A stretch of 64,000 bases of DNA, taken from contig NZ_JAGJBZ010000001.1 of NCBI RefSeq assembly GCF_020010925.1, positions 2,896,001 through 2,960,000 of the forward strand, read 5' to 3'. The notes under the pieces were generated by a model, which had not been told where the DNA came from, ran no database searches, and saw only the letters and a program-made list of their open reading frames with translations. The position numbers and the translations under genes were made by a program. This document shows positions 54,770 to 64,000 of this stretch, in pieces (within the stretch, counting starts at the first letter, position 1; the number at the start of each line of letters is the position of its first letter). This stretch comes from Streptomyces griseiscabiei (lineage in GTDB: Bacteria; Actinomycetota; Actinomycetes; Streptomycetales; Streptomycetaceae).

Positions 54770-55645
54770 GTGACGGACTTCCCAACGGGAGATCTCGCAC
54801 GGGTCGGAGTCGTGGGCTGCGGCCAGATGGGAGCGGGCATCGCCGAGGTGTGCGCCCGCGCCGGACTGGACGTGAAGGTCGCCGAGACCAGCGGCGAGGC
54901 TCTGGAGATCGGCCGTACCCGGCTGTTCAACTCCCTGTCCAAGGCCGCCGAGCGCGGCAAGATCAGTGAGGCGGAGCGGGACGACACCCAGGCCCGGCTG
55001 AGCTTCACCACGGACCTCGGCGAGTTCGCCGACCGGGACCTCGTCATCGAGGCGGTCGTGGAGAACGAGCAGGTGAAGACGCAGATCTTCCAGGTGCTCG
55101 ACCAGGTGGTGACCCGCCCGGACGCGATCCTCGCCTCCAACACCTCCTCCATCCCGCTGGTGAAGCTCGCGGTCGCCACCTCGCGGCCCGACCATGTCAT
55201 CGGCATCCACTTCTTCAACCCGGCCCCGGTGCAGAAGCTCGTCGAGCTGATCCCGGCGCTCACCACCTCCGAGGGCACGCTCAGCCGGGCGCAGCTGTTC
55301 GCCGAGAAGGTGCTCGGCAAGCACGCCGTGCGCGCCCAGGACCGCTCGGGCTTCGTGGTCAACGCGCTGCTCGTGCCGTATCTGCTCTCCGCGATCCGGA
55401 TGTTCGAGTCGGGCATCGCGGGCCGTGAGGACATCGACAACGGCATGGAGCTGGGCTGCGCCCACCCGATGGGTCCGCTGAAGCTCTCGGACCTGATCGG
55501 TCTGGACACCATCGTCTCCATCGCCAACAGCATGTACGAGGAGTACAAGGAGCCGCTGTACGCCGCTCCCCCGCTGCTCCAGCGCATGGTGGACGCGGGC
55601 CGGCTCGGCCGCAAGTCGGGGTCGGGCTTCTACTCGTACGCCTGA
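54770..55645 (+). CDS. 3-hydroxybutyryl-CoA dehydrogenase
   Basis: 291 residues from GTG 54770 (TDFPTGDLARVGVVGCGQMG), AAAGGGA ~6 nt ahead. NAD site VGVVGCGQMGAGIAEVCA, catalytic HFFNPAPVQKLVELI with the active-site His, and C-terminal GxGFYSY (GSGFYSYA). Full-length HBD. Oxidises (S)-3-hydroxybutyryl-CoA in fatty-acid or polyketide/butyrate metabolism. Strong terminator follows at 55688. Confidence 0.95.
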   Translation: MTDFPTGDLARVGVVGCGQMGAGIAEVCARAGLDVKVAETSGEALEIGRTRLFNSLSKAAERGKISEAERDDTQARLSFTTDLGEFADRDLVIEAVVENEQVKTQIFQVLDQVVTRPDAILASNTSSIPLVKLAVATSRPDHVIGIHFFNPAPVQKLVELIPALTTSEGTLSRAQLFAEKVLGKHAVRAQDRSGFVVNALLVPYLLSAIRMFESGIAGREDIDNGMELGCAHPMGPLKLSDLIGLDTIVSIANSMYEEYKEPLYAAPPLLQRMVDAGRLGRKSGSGFYSYA

Positions 55646-55687
55646 TCACCGAAGGACCGGCTACGGACGGTCAGTTCGCCGTCCCGC

Positions 55688-55721
55688 ACGGGCCCGGCAC
55701 CGGAAACGGTGCCGGGCCCGT
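55688..55721. terminator. 15-bp perfect hairpin terminator
   Basis: ACGGGCCCGGCACCG, loop GAAA (GNRA tetraloop), CGGTGCCGGGCCCGT, then CGTATT. Follows the 3-hydroxybutyryl-CoA dehydrogenase gene. Confidence 0.9.
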
Positions 55722-55850
55722 CGTATTCACACACCGTGTGCGCGGCGGACACGCATATGCCGTCCGCACACTCTCCCCACCCGCCCACCAGGCGAGTTGA
55801 CTTCACGTGCGCATGCAAGGGATGCGCTGACTACAGAAAGGAGCGGACTC

Positions 55851-56108
55851 GTGGCCATCGACCCCGAGCATCCCGTGCACCACGGCGAACTCGCAGAGTT
55901 ACGCCGCCGCCTGGATGTGGCGCACACACGCGTCGAAGGAGGGCTGACCCTGCTGAGCCACCGCGCCGAACAGAGCGCCAAGGAACTCGACGACCTGCAC
56001 ACGCGGGTCGTCACGCTGGAGCACGCCCGCTGGCCCCTGCCGGCGGTGGCGGCCCTCACGGCCCTGGGCGCCCTGGTGGTGTCCGTCTGGCAGGCGCTGG
56101 GCCGCTAG
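55851..56108 (+). CDS. Small coiled-coil membrane protein (XhlA-like layout)
   Basis: 85 residues from GTG 55851 with AAAGGAG 7 nt ahead. A coiled-coil segment (LAELRRRLDVAHTRVEGGLTLLSHRAEQSAKELDDLHTRVVTLE) precedes one C-terminal helix (LPAVAALTALGALVVSVWQAL), the layout of XhlA-type haemolysin/holin partner proteins, though identity is not certain. The stop TAG lies in the CTAG target of the IS481 element; the gene is intact. Confidence 0.75.
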   Translation: MAIDPEHPVHHGELAELRRRLDVAHTRVEGGLTLLSHRAEQSAKELDDLHTRVVTLEHARWPLPAVAALTALGALVVSVWQALGR

Positions 56109-57061
56109 GTGTATTGAGCCGCAGCGTTGTTGACGCGGCTGATGGGTGGCTGGCCGCCGAGTGCGGTGTGGCAGCGGTGGTGGTTGTAGGTGTGCAGGAA
56201 GTCTGCCAGGGCGTCGGCGCGTTCGGTGTTGCTGGTGTAGGGCCGCAGGTAGGCCCATTCGTCGAGCAGGGTGCGGTTGAAGCGTTCGACCTTGCCGTTG
56301 GTCTGCGGCCGGTAGGCGCGGGTGAGCTTGCCGGTCGCGCCGAGGTCGGCCAGCGCCTGCTGCCAGGCGAAGCTCTTGCGGTAGGGCCAGGCGTTGTCGG
56401 TCAGGACCCGCTCGATGCGGTCGATGCCCGATGCGGCGAAGAAGGCCGCGGCCCGGCGCAGGAAGGCGGCGCAGGTGTCGGCCTTCTCGTCCGGGTGGAT
56501 CTCGCTGTAGGCGACGCGAGTGTGGTCGTCGACGGCGGAGTGGACGTAGTCGAAGCCCATGCCGCTGCGCGTGGTCCGGCCCGCCCGGCGGCCCAGCACC
56601 TTGTGGCCGCCGCCGTCGGGGATCCGGCCGAGCTTCTTGACGTCGACGTGGATCAGTTCGCCGGGGCGGTCGCGTTCGTAGCGGCGGATCACGGCGCCGG
56701 TGGGGCGGTCCAGCCAGGCCAGGCGGTTGAGGCCGTGGCGGGTCAGGATCCGGTGCACGGTGGAGGTGGGCAGGCCCAGGACCGGGCCGATGCGGGCCGG
56801 GCCGGGCTTGCGCTCCCGCCGCAGCCGGCACACCCGGTCCTCCGCCGTCGCCGGGGTGCGGTGCGGCGTCCGATGCGGCCTGCTCGAACGGTCAAGAAGC
56901 CCGGCCTCGCCTTCACAGCGCCAGCGGCGGATCCACTTGTGGGCCGTGGCGCGTGAGATGCCCATCTCTGCGGCCACGTGCGCCACGGGACGACCCGAGC
57001 GGACACGTTCGACGAGCAGCCGCCTGCCGTGAACGGTCAGCCGGGCATTACGGTGGGACAC
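56105..57061 (-). CDS. IS481 transposase
   Basis: 318 residues from GTG 57061 (SHRNARLTVHGRRLLVERVR). N-terminal HTH (GRPVAHVAAEMGISRATAHKWIRRW), DDE core with HVDVKKLG (first Asp), FDYVHSAVDDHTRVAY (second Asp) and VERFNRTLLDEW (Glu). The reading frame runs past the left end of the element and stops at TAG (56107-56105), whose bases belong to the target CTAG; the last sense codon (Thr) straddles the element border. Confidence 0.93.
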   Translation of the reverse strand: MSHRNARLTVHGRRLLVERVRSGRPVAHVAAEMGISRATAHKWIRRWRCEGEAGLLDRSSRPHRTPHRTPATAEDRVCRLRRERKPGPARIGPVLGLPTSTVHRILTRHGLNRLAWLDRPTGAVIRRYERDRPGELIHVDVKKLGRIPDGGGHKVLGRRAGRTTRSGMGFDYVHSAVDDHTRVAYSEIHPDEKADTCAAFLRRAAAFFAASGIDRIERVLTDNAWPYRKSFAWQQALADLGATGKLTRAYRPQTNGKVERFNRTLLDEWAYLRPYTSNTERADALADFLHTYNHHRCHTALGGQPPISRVNNAAAQYT

Positions 57062-57161
57062 GAAGACCTCCGAGCGGTGTGTTCCTAGACAGCTCCACCA
57101 CATCGGAGGTCTTCGCCATGTTCAAGACCCGCCAGTGTCAACAACGCTCATGCTCAATACA
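56110..57161. mobile_element. Complete IS481-family insertion sequence
   Basis: 1052 bp. Terminal inverted repeats of 25 bp (56110-56134 and 57137-57161) match at 22 positions, both starting TGTATTGAGC. Flanked by a 6-bp target duplication GCTAGG (56104-56109 and 57162-57167), fitting the NCTAGN target of this family. The transposase frame spans it. Duplication still perfect, so insertion is recent. Confidence 0.95.
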
Positions 57162-57162
57162 G

Positions 57163-57699
57163 CTAGGGCCTGTCGAGCCTGAGATGGTGCAGCAGGAGCA
57201 GGGCGGCCGCCATGTTGGCGGCCGGGACCTCGCCGCGGGCGACCATGTCGGGGACGAGCTTGAGGGGAACCCATTCCCTGCGGTCCGACTCGAAGTCGTC
57301 CACCGGGTGACCGACATACGCGCCCTCGTCGGCCCAGTAGATGTGGTGCCGGGCGTCGGTGAGCCCGTTGGAGGGCTCGACGCTCATCAGGTGGTGCAGG
57401 GGTCCCGGCCGCCATCCGGTCTCCTCCTCCAGTTCGCGGGCGGCGGCCTCCACGACGGGTTCGCCGTCCTCGACGACACCCGCCGCGAGTTCCCACCCCC
57501 AGCTGTCGGTGATGAAGCGGTGCCGCCACAGCAGCAGCACCTCGTTGGCCTCATTGACCACGGTGGCCACGGCCACAGGCCGCAGCCGGATCAGGAAGTG
57601 GTCGAGGTGCCGCCCGTCCGGCAATGCGACATCCGCGAGATTGACGCTGAACCAGCGGTTCGAGTACACAGTTTGTTCGCTCTGTTTCGCCCATTGCAT
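57163..57699 (-). CDS. Nudix hydrolase
   Basis: 178 residues from ATG 57699 (MQWAKQSEQTVYSNRWFSVN). Nudix box GVVEDGEPVVEAAARELEEETGW (G-x5-E-x7-R-E-x2-E-E-x-G), complete. Likely hydrolyses a nucleoside diphosphate derivative; the flanking segments resemble the NUDIX ADP-ribose class. Its stop TAG (57165-57163) is in the right copy of the IS481 target duplication, so it is unbroken. Before insertion it shared CTAG with the convergent small gene. Confidence 0.92.
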   Translation of the reverse strand: MQWAKQSEQTVYSNRWFSVNLADVALPDGRHLDHFLIRLRPVAVATVVNEANEVLLLWRHRFITDSWGWELAAGVVEDGEPVVEAAARELEEETGWRPGPLHHLMSVEPSNGLTDARHHIYWADEGAYVGHPVDDFESDRREWVPLKLVPDMVARGEVPAANMAAALLLLHHLRLDRP

Positions 57700-57797
57700 G
57701 GTTCTGCCACCTTCCGCCGAGTAAGTGGCAATATCGCAGCAGGAGCTTGGTGACAGCAGGCGCACGGCCGGTGCACGGCCGCGCCCCCGGGACACTG

Positions 57798-59138
57798 TCA
57801 GAGCGGTACGCGCAGCGCTCCGTCGATGAGTTCGGCGGCCTCGGAGGTCCCCGCGCAGCCGCTGCGCACGAGGTGTTCGCGTACCGCCCGGAGTCTTTCG
57901 CGCAGGCGCATGGACTCCATTCCGCGCGCCCGTTCGGCCATTTCGACGGCCGTCGCCGCCGCCTTGTCCGCGTTTCCCTGCCGCAGTTCGATCTGGCTGA
58001 GCATCGCCAGCCGGTGCACCCGGCCCCGGTCGTGCGCCGGGGTGCCGACGGCCGCCGCCGCGTGCTCCGCCGCGGCCGTCAGGTCGCCGAGGCTGAGCAG
58101 CGCCTCCGCCACCTGTACGTTCACCAGGCCGGGTTGGACATAGCCGGTCTCATCGGGTTCGTACCCGCGCCGGATGCGCTCGGCGGCCTGCTCGGCCCGC
58201 CGGATGCAGGAGAGCGCGCTCGTGCCGTCGCCCAGGTGCGCGTACGCCTTCGCCTGCATCGCGTAGAGGTCGGAGGAGAGCGCCGGGGTGATGTGCTTGC
58301 CCGCCGTGCGCAGCGCCGCCTCGGCGAAGGCGACGGCCTGCCGGTGCTCCCGCATGAACAGCGACTGGTTGACGAGGAGCGCGATGACGTACGCCCCGAG
58401 CCCCCGGTCCCCGCTGGCCTTCGCCAGCCGCAGCGCCTGGTGGAAGTAGCGCTGGGCCAGTCCGTGGGCGTCGGAGTCGTAGGCGCAGATCCCGGCGATC
58501 GCGACCAAACCGCCGGTGGCCCGGTGCAGTTGACGGCCGGTGGCGTCGGTGTAGCTGCCCCGCAGCAGCGGCGCGGCCTCGGAGTTGAGGAAGCCGACGA
58601 TCCGGGCGCGCGTGGCGACTCCCCCGGCCTTGCGGTACAGCTGCTCGTAGTGGGTCCGGGCCGCGCGCAGCATCTCGATGTCGGCGATGCTGACGCGGTG
58701 CCGTCCGCCCCGGGACACATCGACGTCCTCGGGCGGGTTCTCCCACTCCCAGACCGGCATCACGGCGGGCGTCCCGGTGACGGCGGGGGCGCCGAGGACA
58801 TGGGGGCGCTGCTGTTCGTCGGAGCGCCACAGGGCGGTGGCCCGCTCCACGAAACCGGAGAGCCCGGCGCCGTGCGGGGAGGTCAGCTCGCCGGGGACGC
58901 CGAGTCCTATGTCGTCGAGGGTGACGGTCCGGCGCAGCCGTCCGGCGAGCACCTCGCAGATCAGGTCGGGCACCTGACCGCGCGGGCGCTGGCCCTTCAG
59001 CCACCGGGCCACGGCGGTGTGCTCGTACCGCAGCGCCAGCCCCCGGGCGCGCCCCGCCTGGTTCACGTGCGCGGCCAGACCGGCGTGGGAGATACCGGCC
59101 TCGTCGAGGATCGCGTCGAGCAGGGTGTTGGGCTGCAT
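57798..59138 (-). CDS. NsdA-like transcriptional regulator with TPR domain
   Basis: 446 residues, MQPNTLLDAILDEAGISHAG. N-terminal XRE-like region (LAAHVNQAGRARGLALRYEHTAVARWLKGQRPRGQVPDLICEVLAGRL) followed by ~300 residues of TPR-like helices (YFHQALRLAKASGDRGLGAYVIALLVNQSLFMREH, AEALLSLGDLTAAAEHAAAAVG). This matches the NsdA/NsdB layout, which in Streptomyces represses differentiation and antibiotic production; paralogue identity unsure. Ends 98 bp from the Nudix start on the same strand. Confidence 0.82.
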   Translation of the reverse strand: MQPNTLLDAILDEAGISHAGLAAHVNQAGRARGLALRYEHTAVARWLKGQRPRGQVPDLICEVLAGRLRRTVTLDDIGLGVPGELTSPHGAGLSGFVERATALWRSDEQQRPHVLGAPAVTGTPAVMPVWEWENPPEDVDVSRGGRHRVSIADIEMLRAARTHYEQLYRKAGGVATRARIVGFLNSEAAPLLRGSYTDATGRQLHRATGGLVAIAGICAYDSDAHGLAQRYFHQALRLAKASGDRGLGAYVIALLVNQSLFMREHRQAVAFAEAALRTAGKHITPALSSDLYAMQAKAYAHLGDGTSALSCIRRAEQAAERIRRGYEPDETGYVQPGLVNVQVAEALLSLGDLTAAAEHAAAAVGTPAHDRGRVHRLAMLSQIELRQGNADKAAATAVEMAERARGMESMRLRERLRAVREHLVRSGCAGTSEAAELIDGALRVPL

Positions 59139-59188
59139 GGGCCCTCCGGTGGCTCGGTGGAGACACCCGCCGGGGAAGGGCCGGGCGC

Positions 59189-60178
59189 CTAGGGGGTGGG
59201 AGCGAGAGGAGGGTTGTCGGCCGCGGGTCGTCCGTGGCCGGTGGCGCCGTTCCTCGCGCCCCTGAGGGTGAGTGGGCGGTCGTTGCGCAGCACCAGTATC
59301 GCGATGTCGTCCTTGGGGCGTCCCCGTGTGTGGCGAAGGAGTTGGGTGAACACGGCCCGCAGTACGGAGTGGGGGGAGATCGGCCGGCCGCGCACGGCTT
59401 CGGCGAGCACGCTCTCCAGCGGGAAGAACCGGCGCTCGGCGTCCCGCGCGTCCGGCACCCCGTCCGTGTGGAGGAACAGTGCCTCGCCGGGGAGGAGCCG
59501 ACCGCAGGGCGTGACCGGCAGGTCTCCGGGGAGAGGGAACGCGCCCAGCGGGGGCAGCGGCTCCGCGGGGGCCACGAGTTCCGCCCGGCCGCCGCTGAGC
59601 AGATAGGGCCAGGGATGGCCGCAGTTGAGGGCGTGGAGGGCGCCGTCGGGGGCGATCTCCAGAAGGAGGACGGTGACGAAGTCCTCGGTGTCCTCGGCGT
59701 GGGCGCGGGCGCGGTGGTGCCGGGCGAGGGCGCGGTCGAGGCGGGTGAGGACCCCGGCGAGCTCGGCCTCGTCGTGGACGGCCTCGCGGAAACTGCCCAG
59801 CACGGCGGCGACGGTGCCTACGGCGGCGAGGCCGTGCCCCCGTACGTCGCCCATCACCACCCGTACGCCGTGTTCGGTGGAGATCACCTCGTAGAGGTCG
59901 CCGCCCGCGTGCGCTCCCCGGTCGGCGGAGAGCTGCGCGGCGGCGGTGGCCAGTCCGTCGACCCGTGCGGGCGGCGGCCTGAGCAGCACGCCCCGCACCG
60001 CGCAGGCGGCCTCACGGGCCTGCCGCACTTCCCGCAGCATCACCTGCCTGACGTGCAGCATCAGCCCCGTGCCGACCGCGAGGAACACGGCCCCGCCGAC
60101 GATCCGGACCCCGCCCAGCGCCCGCCGTACGTGCCGTCGGCCGGAACGCCGAGGAGCCCCGGCCCTGCTTCGAATCAT
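59189..60178 (-). CDS. Membrane PP2C/SpoIIE-type Ser/Thr phosphatase
   Basis: 329 residues, [20 protein letters not shown]. One or two N-terminal helices (VRIVGGAVFLAVGTGLML) anchor it; the cytoplasmic domain is PP2C SpoIIE: AHAGGDLYEVI, VRVVMGDVRGHGLAAVGTV (metal Asp), HALNCGHPWPYLL, EALFLHTDGVPDARD (metal Asp) and KDDIAILVLR. Likely dephosphorylates an anti-anti-sigma factor. The last ~25 residues (LRGARNGATGHGRP...) come from a copy of the interspersed repeat read as protein. Confidence 0.9.
   Translation of the reverse strand: MIRSRAGAPRRSGRRHVRRALGGVRIVGGAVFLAVGTGLMLHVRQVMLREVRQAREAACAVRGVLLRPPPARVDGLATAAAQLSADRGAHAGGDLYEVISTEHGVRVVMGDVRGHGLAAVGTVAAVLGSFREAVHDEAELAGVLTRLDRALARHHRARAHAEDTEDFVTVLLLEIAPDGALHALNCGHPWPYLLSGGRAELVAPAEPLPPLGAFPLPGDLPVTPCGRLLPGEALFLHTDGVPDARDAERRFFPLESVLAEAVRGRPISPHSVLRAVFTQLLRHTRGRPKDDIAILVLRNDRPLTLRGARNGATGHGRPAADNPPLAPTP
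59235..59264. repeat. Interspersed repeat variant inside the phosphatase 3' end
   Basis: GGCGCCGTTCCTCGCGCCCC, a diverged copy of GGGCGCGGGGAACTGCGCGA in the reverse sense. It lies in frame at the C-terminus of the PP2C gene. Confidence 0.65.
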
Positions 60179-60351
60179 GCCGTTGGCCCCCCATCAGGCC
60201 CGGACAGCGCAGAAGGCCCCGAGAGGCCGGTCCGATTCTGTCCACCGGATGCCTCGACAGGGGCCTTCACAGGAAGTTGTCACCCAAATGAGTGAGGTGA
60301 CTACGGAGGGGGCGATGGGGGTGGGAGGTTCGCCCCCACCCCCCAAGCGCC

Positions 60352-62865
60352 CTAACTCCGCAGAACCGCCCCGGTGCGCTCGCCAGCGAGGGCAACCGCC
60401 GCGTCCCGCGCCGCCGAGGCCTCGTCCACGGTCAGCGTCCGGTCCCCGGCCCGGAAGCGGAGCGCGTACGCCAGCGACTTCCGCCCGTCGCCGAGCTGCT
60501 CCGCGTTCTCGTAGACGTCGAACAGCCGGATGCCCTCCAGCAGTTCACCCGCCCCCTCGCGCAGCGCGGCCTCCACGTCGGCGTGCGGCACGAACGCGTC
60601 GACGACGAGCGCGACGTCCTGCGTGGCGACGGGGAACGTGGAGATGCCGGGCGCCCGCGGGGTGTCGTCGCCGACCCGCTCCAGGGCGTCCAGGTCCAGT
60701 TCCATCGCGGCGGTGCGGGCCGGCAGTCCGAGCGCCTTGAGGACTCGCGGGTGCAGCTCACCGGCGTGGCCGACGACCTGCTCGACGCCGTCCGCGACGA
60801 CCACGAGCTCGGCGCACCGGCCCGGGTGCCAGGGGCCGTACTGCCCCTTGCGGACGATCAGTTCGGCACCGGCCTCGCGGGCGACCGCGCGACCGGCCTC
60901 GACGGTGTCGGCCCAGTCGGCGGCGCGCCCCTTGCCCCACCAGCCGGCCTGCTCACGGGCCCCGGCGACGACGACGGCGACGTGGCGCGGCTGCTCGGGC
61001 AGCGCGGCGTTCAGCGACGCGATCTCCTCGTCGGTCGGCCGGCGGTCGACCGGCGGCGACGCGGCGATCCGCTGCTCCTCGCGCGGGAGGAACACCAGCC
61101 CGGTCTCGAACAGGGCCAGGTCGTGCGTGCCCCGGCCGTCGTTGCGCCGCAGCGCGCCCAGCAGGCCCGGCAGCAGCGAGGTGCGGAGCGCGGGCTCCTC
61201 GTCGTTGAGCGGGTTGGTGAGCCGGACGACACGGCGGGCCGGGTCGTCGGCGTCCAGGCCGAGCTGGTCGAAGACCTGCTCGCCGATGAACGGGTAGTTC
61301 GGCGCCTCGACGTAGCCGGCTCCGGCCAGCGCCCGGCCGACGCGGCGGTGCAGCCGCTGCCGGTGGGTGAGGCCGCGGCCCGAGGGGGGCTTGGGGAGCG
61401 TGGAGGGCAGGTTCTCGTAGCCCTCCAGCCGGATGACCTCCTCCGCGAGGTCGTTGACCTCGGTGAGGTCGGGCCGCCAGGACGGCACGGTGACGATCAG
61501 CTCGTCCGCCCCGTAGACGTCGCAGCCGACCTCCTGGAGGCGGCGTACGACGGTCTCGCGGCCGTAGTGGACGCCCGCGACCTTGTCCGGGTGGTCCGCC
61601 GGGACGGTGATGGTGTGCGGCGCGGACGGGGCGACGACCTCGGTGACGCCCGCGTCGGCGGTGCCGCCCGCGAGGAGCACCAGCAGGTCGACGGTGCGCT
61701 GGGCGGCGGCAGCGGCGGCCTGCGGGTCGACGCCGCGCTCGAAGCGGCGGGACGCCTCCGACGACAGCTTGTGGCGGCGGGCCGTGCGTGCGATGGCGAC
61801 CTGGTCGAAGTGGGCGGCCTCGATGACGACGTCGCTGGAGGCCTTCTCCAGGTCGTCATGGTCGGCGATCTCCGTGTCGGCGCCGCCCATGACCCCGGCG
61901 AGGCCGATGGGCCCGCGCTCGTCGGTGATCACCAGGTCCTCGGCGTGCAGCTTCCGCGTGACGCCGTCGAGGGTGACGATCTTCTCGCCCTCCTCGGCCC
62001 GGCGCACGCCGATGGTGCCCTGGACGAGGGAGCGGTCGTAGGCGTGCAGCGGCTGGCCCAGCTCCATCATCACGTAGTTGGTGATGTCGACGGCGAGCGA
62101 GATCGGGCGCATGCCGACCTTCTGCAGCCGGCGCTTCAGCCAGATCGGGGAGCGCGTCTCGGGGTCGAGCCCGGTGACGGTGCGGGCCGTGAAGCGGTCG
62201 CAGCCGAGCGGGTCCGAGACCTGGACGGCGTACCCGAACGCGTTGGGGCCGGGGACGTCGAGGAGCGCCGGGTCGCGCAGCGGCAGACCGTAGGCGATGG
62301 CGGTCTCGCGGGCGACGCCACGGATCGACAGGCAGTCGCCGCGGTTGGCGGTGACGGCGATGTCGAGGACCTCGTCGACCAGCTCCAGCAGCTCGATCGC
62401 GTCCTTGCCGACCTCGGTCTCGGGCGGCAGCACGATGATGCCCTTGGTGCCGTCGTCGCCCATGCCCAGCTCGTCGCTGGAGCAGATCATGCCGTGGGAG
62501 GTCTTGCCGTACGTCTTGCGGGCGGAGATGGCGAAGCCGCCGGGCAGTTCGGCACCGGGCAGGACGACCACGACCTTGTCGCCGACGGCGAAGTTGCGGG
62601 CGCCGCAGACGATCTCCTGGGGCTCACCGGTGCCGTTGGCCGTGGAGACGTCGACGGTGCAGAAGCGGATGGGCTTCTTGAACTCCGTCAGCTCCTCGAT
62701 GGTCAGCACCTGACCGACGACGAGGGGGCCCTTGAGGCCGTCGCCGAGCTGCTCGACCGTCTCGACCTCCAGACCGGCCGAGATCAGCTTGGCCTGGACG
62801 TCACGACCGGTCTCGGTGGCCGGCAGGTCGACGTACTCCCGCAGCCAGGAAAGCGGGACCCGCAT
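60352..62865 (-). CDS. pheT: Phenylalanine-tRNA ligase beta subunit
   Basis: 837 residues ([20 protein letters not shown]). Domain order: EMAP-II-like tRNA-binding domain (about 40-150, [24 protein letters not shown]), B3/B4 editing domain, B5, central catalytic-like core, and C-terminal ferredoxin-fold anticodon-binding domain ([27 protein letters not shown]). Forms the (alpha-beta)2 enzyme with PheS. The ATG overlaps the pheS stop by one base (TGATG), so coupled. Confidence 0.97.
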   Translation of the reverse strand: MRVPLSWLREYVDLPATETGRDVQAKLISAGLEVETVEQLGDGLKGPLVVGQVLTIEELTEFKKPIRFCTVDVSTANGTGEPQEIVCGARNFAVGDKVVVVLPGAELPGGFAISARKTYGKTSHGMICSSDELGMGDDGTKGIIVLPPETEVGKDAIELLELVDEVLDIAVTANRGDCLSIRGVARETAIAYGLPLRDPALLDVPGPNAFGYAVQVSDPLGCDRFTARTVTGLDPETRSPIWLKRRLQKVGMRPISLAVDITNYVMMELGQPLHAYDRSLVQGTIGVRRAEEGEKIVTLDGVTRKLHAEDLVITDERGPIGLAGVMGGADTEIADHDDLEKASSDVVIEAAHFDQVAIARTARRHKLSSEASRRFERGVDPQAAAAAAQRTVDLLVLLAGGTADAGVTEVVAPSAPHTITVPADHPDKVAGVHYGRETVVRRLQEVGCDVYGADELIVTVPSWRPDLTEVNDLAEEVIRLEGYENLPSTLPKPPSGRGLTHRQRLHRRVGRALAGAGYVEAPNYPFIGEQVFDQLGLDADDPARRVVRLTNPLNDEEPALRTSLLPGLLGALRRNDGRGTHDLALFETGLVFLPREEQRIAASPPVDRRPTDEEIASLNAALPEQPRHVAVVVAGAREQAGWWGKGRAADWADTVEAGRAVAREAGAELIVRKGQYGPWHPGRCAELVVVADGVEQVVGHAGELHPRVLKALGLPARTAAMELDLDALERVGDDTPRAPGISTFPVATQDVALVVDAFVPHADVEAALREGAGELLEGIRLFDVYENAEQLGDGRKSLAYALRFRAGDRTLTVDEASAARDAAVALAGERTGAVLRS

Positions 62866-63986
62866 CAGATCTCCATCCCGAACGGCCGGGTGAACCGGAC
62901 GTCACCCTCGACCATGTCTCGCATGTCTTCGACGTTGTGGCGGAACATCAGCATCCGTTCGATGCCGAACCCGAAGGCGAATCCGCTGTACTTCTCGGGG
63001 TCGACCCCGCAGGCGGTGAGGACCTTGGGGTTGACCATGCCGCAGCCGCCCAGCTCGATCCAGCCCTCGCTGGAGCAGGTGCGGCAGGGGCGGTCGGGGT
63101 TGCCGACGGACTCGCCGCGGCAGACGTAGCAGACCATGTCCATCTCGGCGGACGGCTCGGTGAACGGGAAGAAGTTCGGCCGCAGCCGGGTCTTCATGCC
63201 CTCCCCGAACAGCGCCTGGACCATGTGGTCCATCGTGCCCTTGAGGTCGGCCATGGTCAGGCCCTCGTCGACGGCGAGCAACTCGACCTGGCGGAAGACC
63301 GGGGTGTGCGTGGCGTCCAGCTCGTCGGTGCGGTACACGACACCGGGGCAGATCACGTACACCGGCAGCTCGCGGCTGAGCAGGGAGCGGATCTGCACGG
63401 GCGAGGTGTGGGTGCGCAGCACGACACCGGACTCGGTGCCGCCTTCCGGGCCCTGGACGAAGAAGGTGTCGGCCTCGCCGCGGGCCGGGTGGTCCGGGCC
63501 GATGTTGAGGGCGTCGAAGTTGAACCACTCGGCCTCGGCCTGGGGGCCCTCGGCGACCTCGTAGCCCATGGCCACGAAGACGTCCTCGATGCGCTCGGAG
63601 AGGGTGGTGAGCGGATGGCGGGCGCCGGCCGGTACGCGGTCGTACGGCAGCGTGACGTCCACGGCCTCCTCGACCAGCACCCGGGCGTCGCGCTCGGCCT
63701 CCAGCTCGCTCTGGCGGGCGGCGAGGCCCTTGTTGACCGCGCCCCGGGCCTGGCCGACGAGCTTGCCTGCGGCGGCCTTCGCCTGCGGGGGCAGGGCGCC
63801 GATCTCGCGGTTGGCGAGGGCCAGCGGGGAGGTGCCGCCGGTGTGGGCGACCTTGGCCTCCTGGAGGGCGTCGAGTGAGTCCGCGGCGGCGAAGGCGGCG
63901 AGCGCCTCGTCCCGCATGCGCTCGATCTCTTCGGGTTTCAGGGCCTCGACCTCTACAGGGTCGTACGACTTGTTCGGTGCCGACAT
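62865..63986 (-). CDS. pheS: Phenylalanine-tRNA ligase alpha subunit
   Basis: 373 residues from ATG 63986 ([20 protein letters not shown]), GGGAAGAG directly ahead. N-terminal coiled-coil (~1-105) for tRNA, then class-II catalytic core: motif 1 ([21 protein letters not shown]), motif 2 ([27 protein letters not shown]) and motif 3 ([22 protein letters not shown]). Four Cys (CYVCRG...CRTC) form a zinc-finger-like insert. Upstream regulatory sequence is outside the window. Confidence 0.97.
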   Translation of the reverse strand: MSAPNKSYDPVEVEALKPEEIERMRDEALAAFAAADSLDALQEAKVAHTGGTSPLALANREIGALPPQAKAAAGKLVGQARGAVNKGLAARQSELEAERDARVLVEEAVDVTLPYDRVPAGARHPLTTLSERIEDVFVAMGYEVAEGPQAEAEWFNFDALNIGPDHPARGEADTFFVQGPEGGTESGVVLRTHTSPVQIRSLLSRELPVYVICPGVVYRTDELDATHTPVFRQVELLAVDEGLTMADLKGTMDHMVQALFGEGMKTRLRPNFFPFTEPSAEMDMVCYVCRGESVGNPDRPCRTCSSEGWIELGGCGMVNPKVLTACGVDPEKYSGFAFGFGIERMLMFRHNVEDMRDMVEGDVRFTRPFGMEI

Positions 63987-64000
63987 CTCTTCCCGTGCTT

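Noticed and set aside
57058..57103. Longer transposase start (MWWSC...)
   Set aside because: The ATG-initiated extension is rich in Cys/Trp and lacks an RBS; GTG 57061 gives the family-typical N-terminus.

Overview
The window is a high-GC actinobacterial chromosome segment, almost certainly Streptomyces. The signs are extreme GC, many GTG and one TTG start, dense third-position-GC shadow frames, a Streptomyces-type interspersed intergenic repeat, and a gene order (glpQ, plsC, argH, argCJBDR, pheST with B12 and methionine-transport genes) that as I recall matches the core region around SCO1550-SCO1595 of S. coelicolor. No rRNA, tRNA, CRISPR array or phage block is visible. The window starts inside a zinc-ribbon gene and ends at the start of pheS.

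1-16 kb: a small kinase, an APH-fold protein, a membrane-anchored Ser/Thr kinase and a SpoU methyltransferase precede a cobalamin block: cobA/cysG, a giant BluB-CobT fusion carrying an ~860-residue disordered N-terminal extension, and cobL. A methionine ABC transporter operon (metN-metI-metQ, minus strand) follows. Upstream of metN is a short reading frame ending in a Cys/Met-rich tail, a candidate translational attenuator.

16-27 kb: two small membrane proteins, a GNAT, a small sigma factor, glpQ, an acyltransferase, and a TetR/MFS efflux pair. The 3' end of the MFS gene plus its flank has been copied four extra times in tandem. An aldo/keto reductase, argH and a secreted protein made of three near-identical 96-residue units come next.

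27-44 kb: a flavin-based redox operon (ferric-reductase-like membrane flavoprotein, a secreted protein with three FMN-attachment domains, ApbE), the arginine operon argC-J-B-D-R with ARG boxes at argC and argH, a monooxygenase/TetR pair, a leucine-rich-repeat-variant protein, DUF5997 and LysR-like genes, and a secreted GH51 arabinofuranosidase.

44-57 kb: mixed small genes; a MocR regulator and EamA exporter whose start codons overlap head to head; then an accessory patch. A truncated copy of a family-10 glycosylhydrolase-like gene and an IS630 remnant sit on one side, the intact gene on the other, and between them lie an AfsR-type regulator and a divergent secreted beta-trefoil lectin. A complete IS481-family element has inserted exactly in the CTAG that two convergent genes share as stop codon, leaving both reading frames intact.

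57-64 kb: Nudix hydrolase, NsdA-like TPR regulator, membrane PP2C phosphatase, and pheT/pheS.

All functions are read from sequence motifs and family knowledge; nothing was searched against a database.
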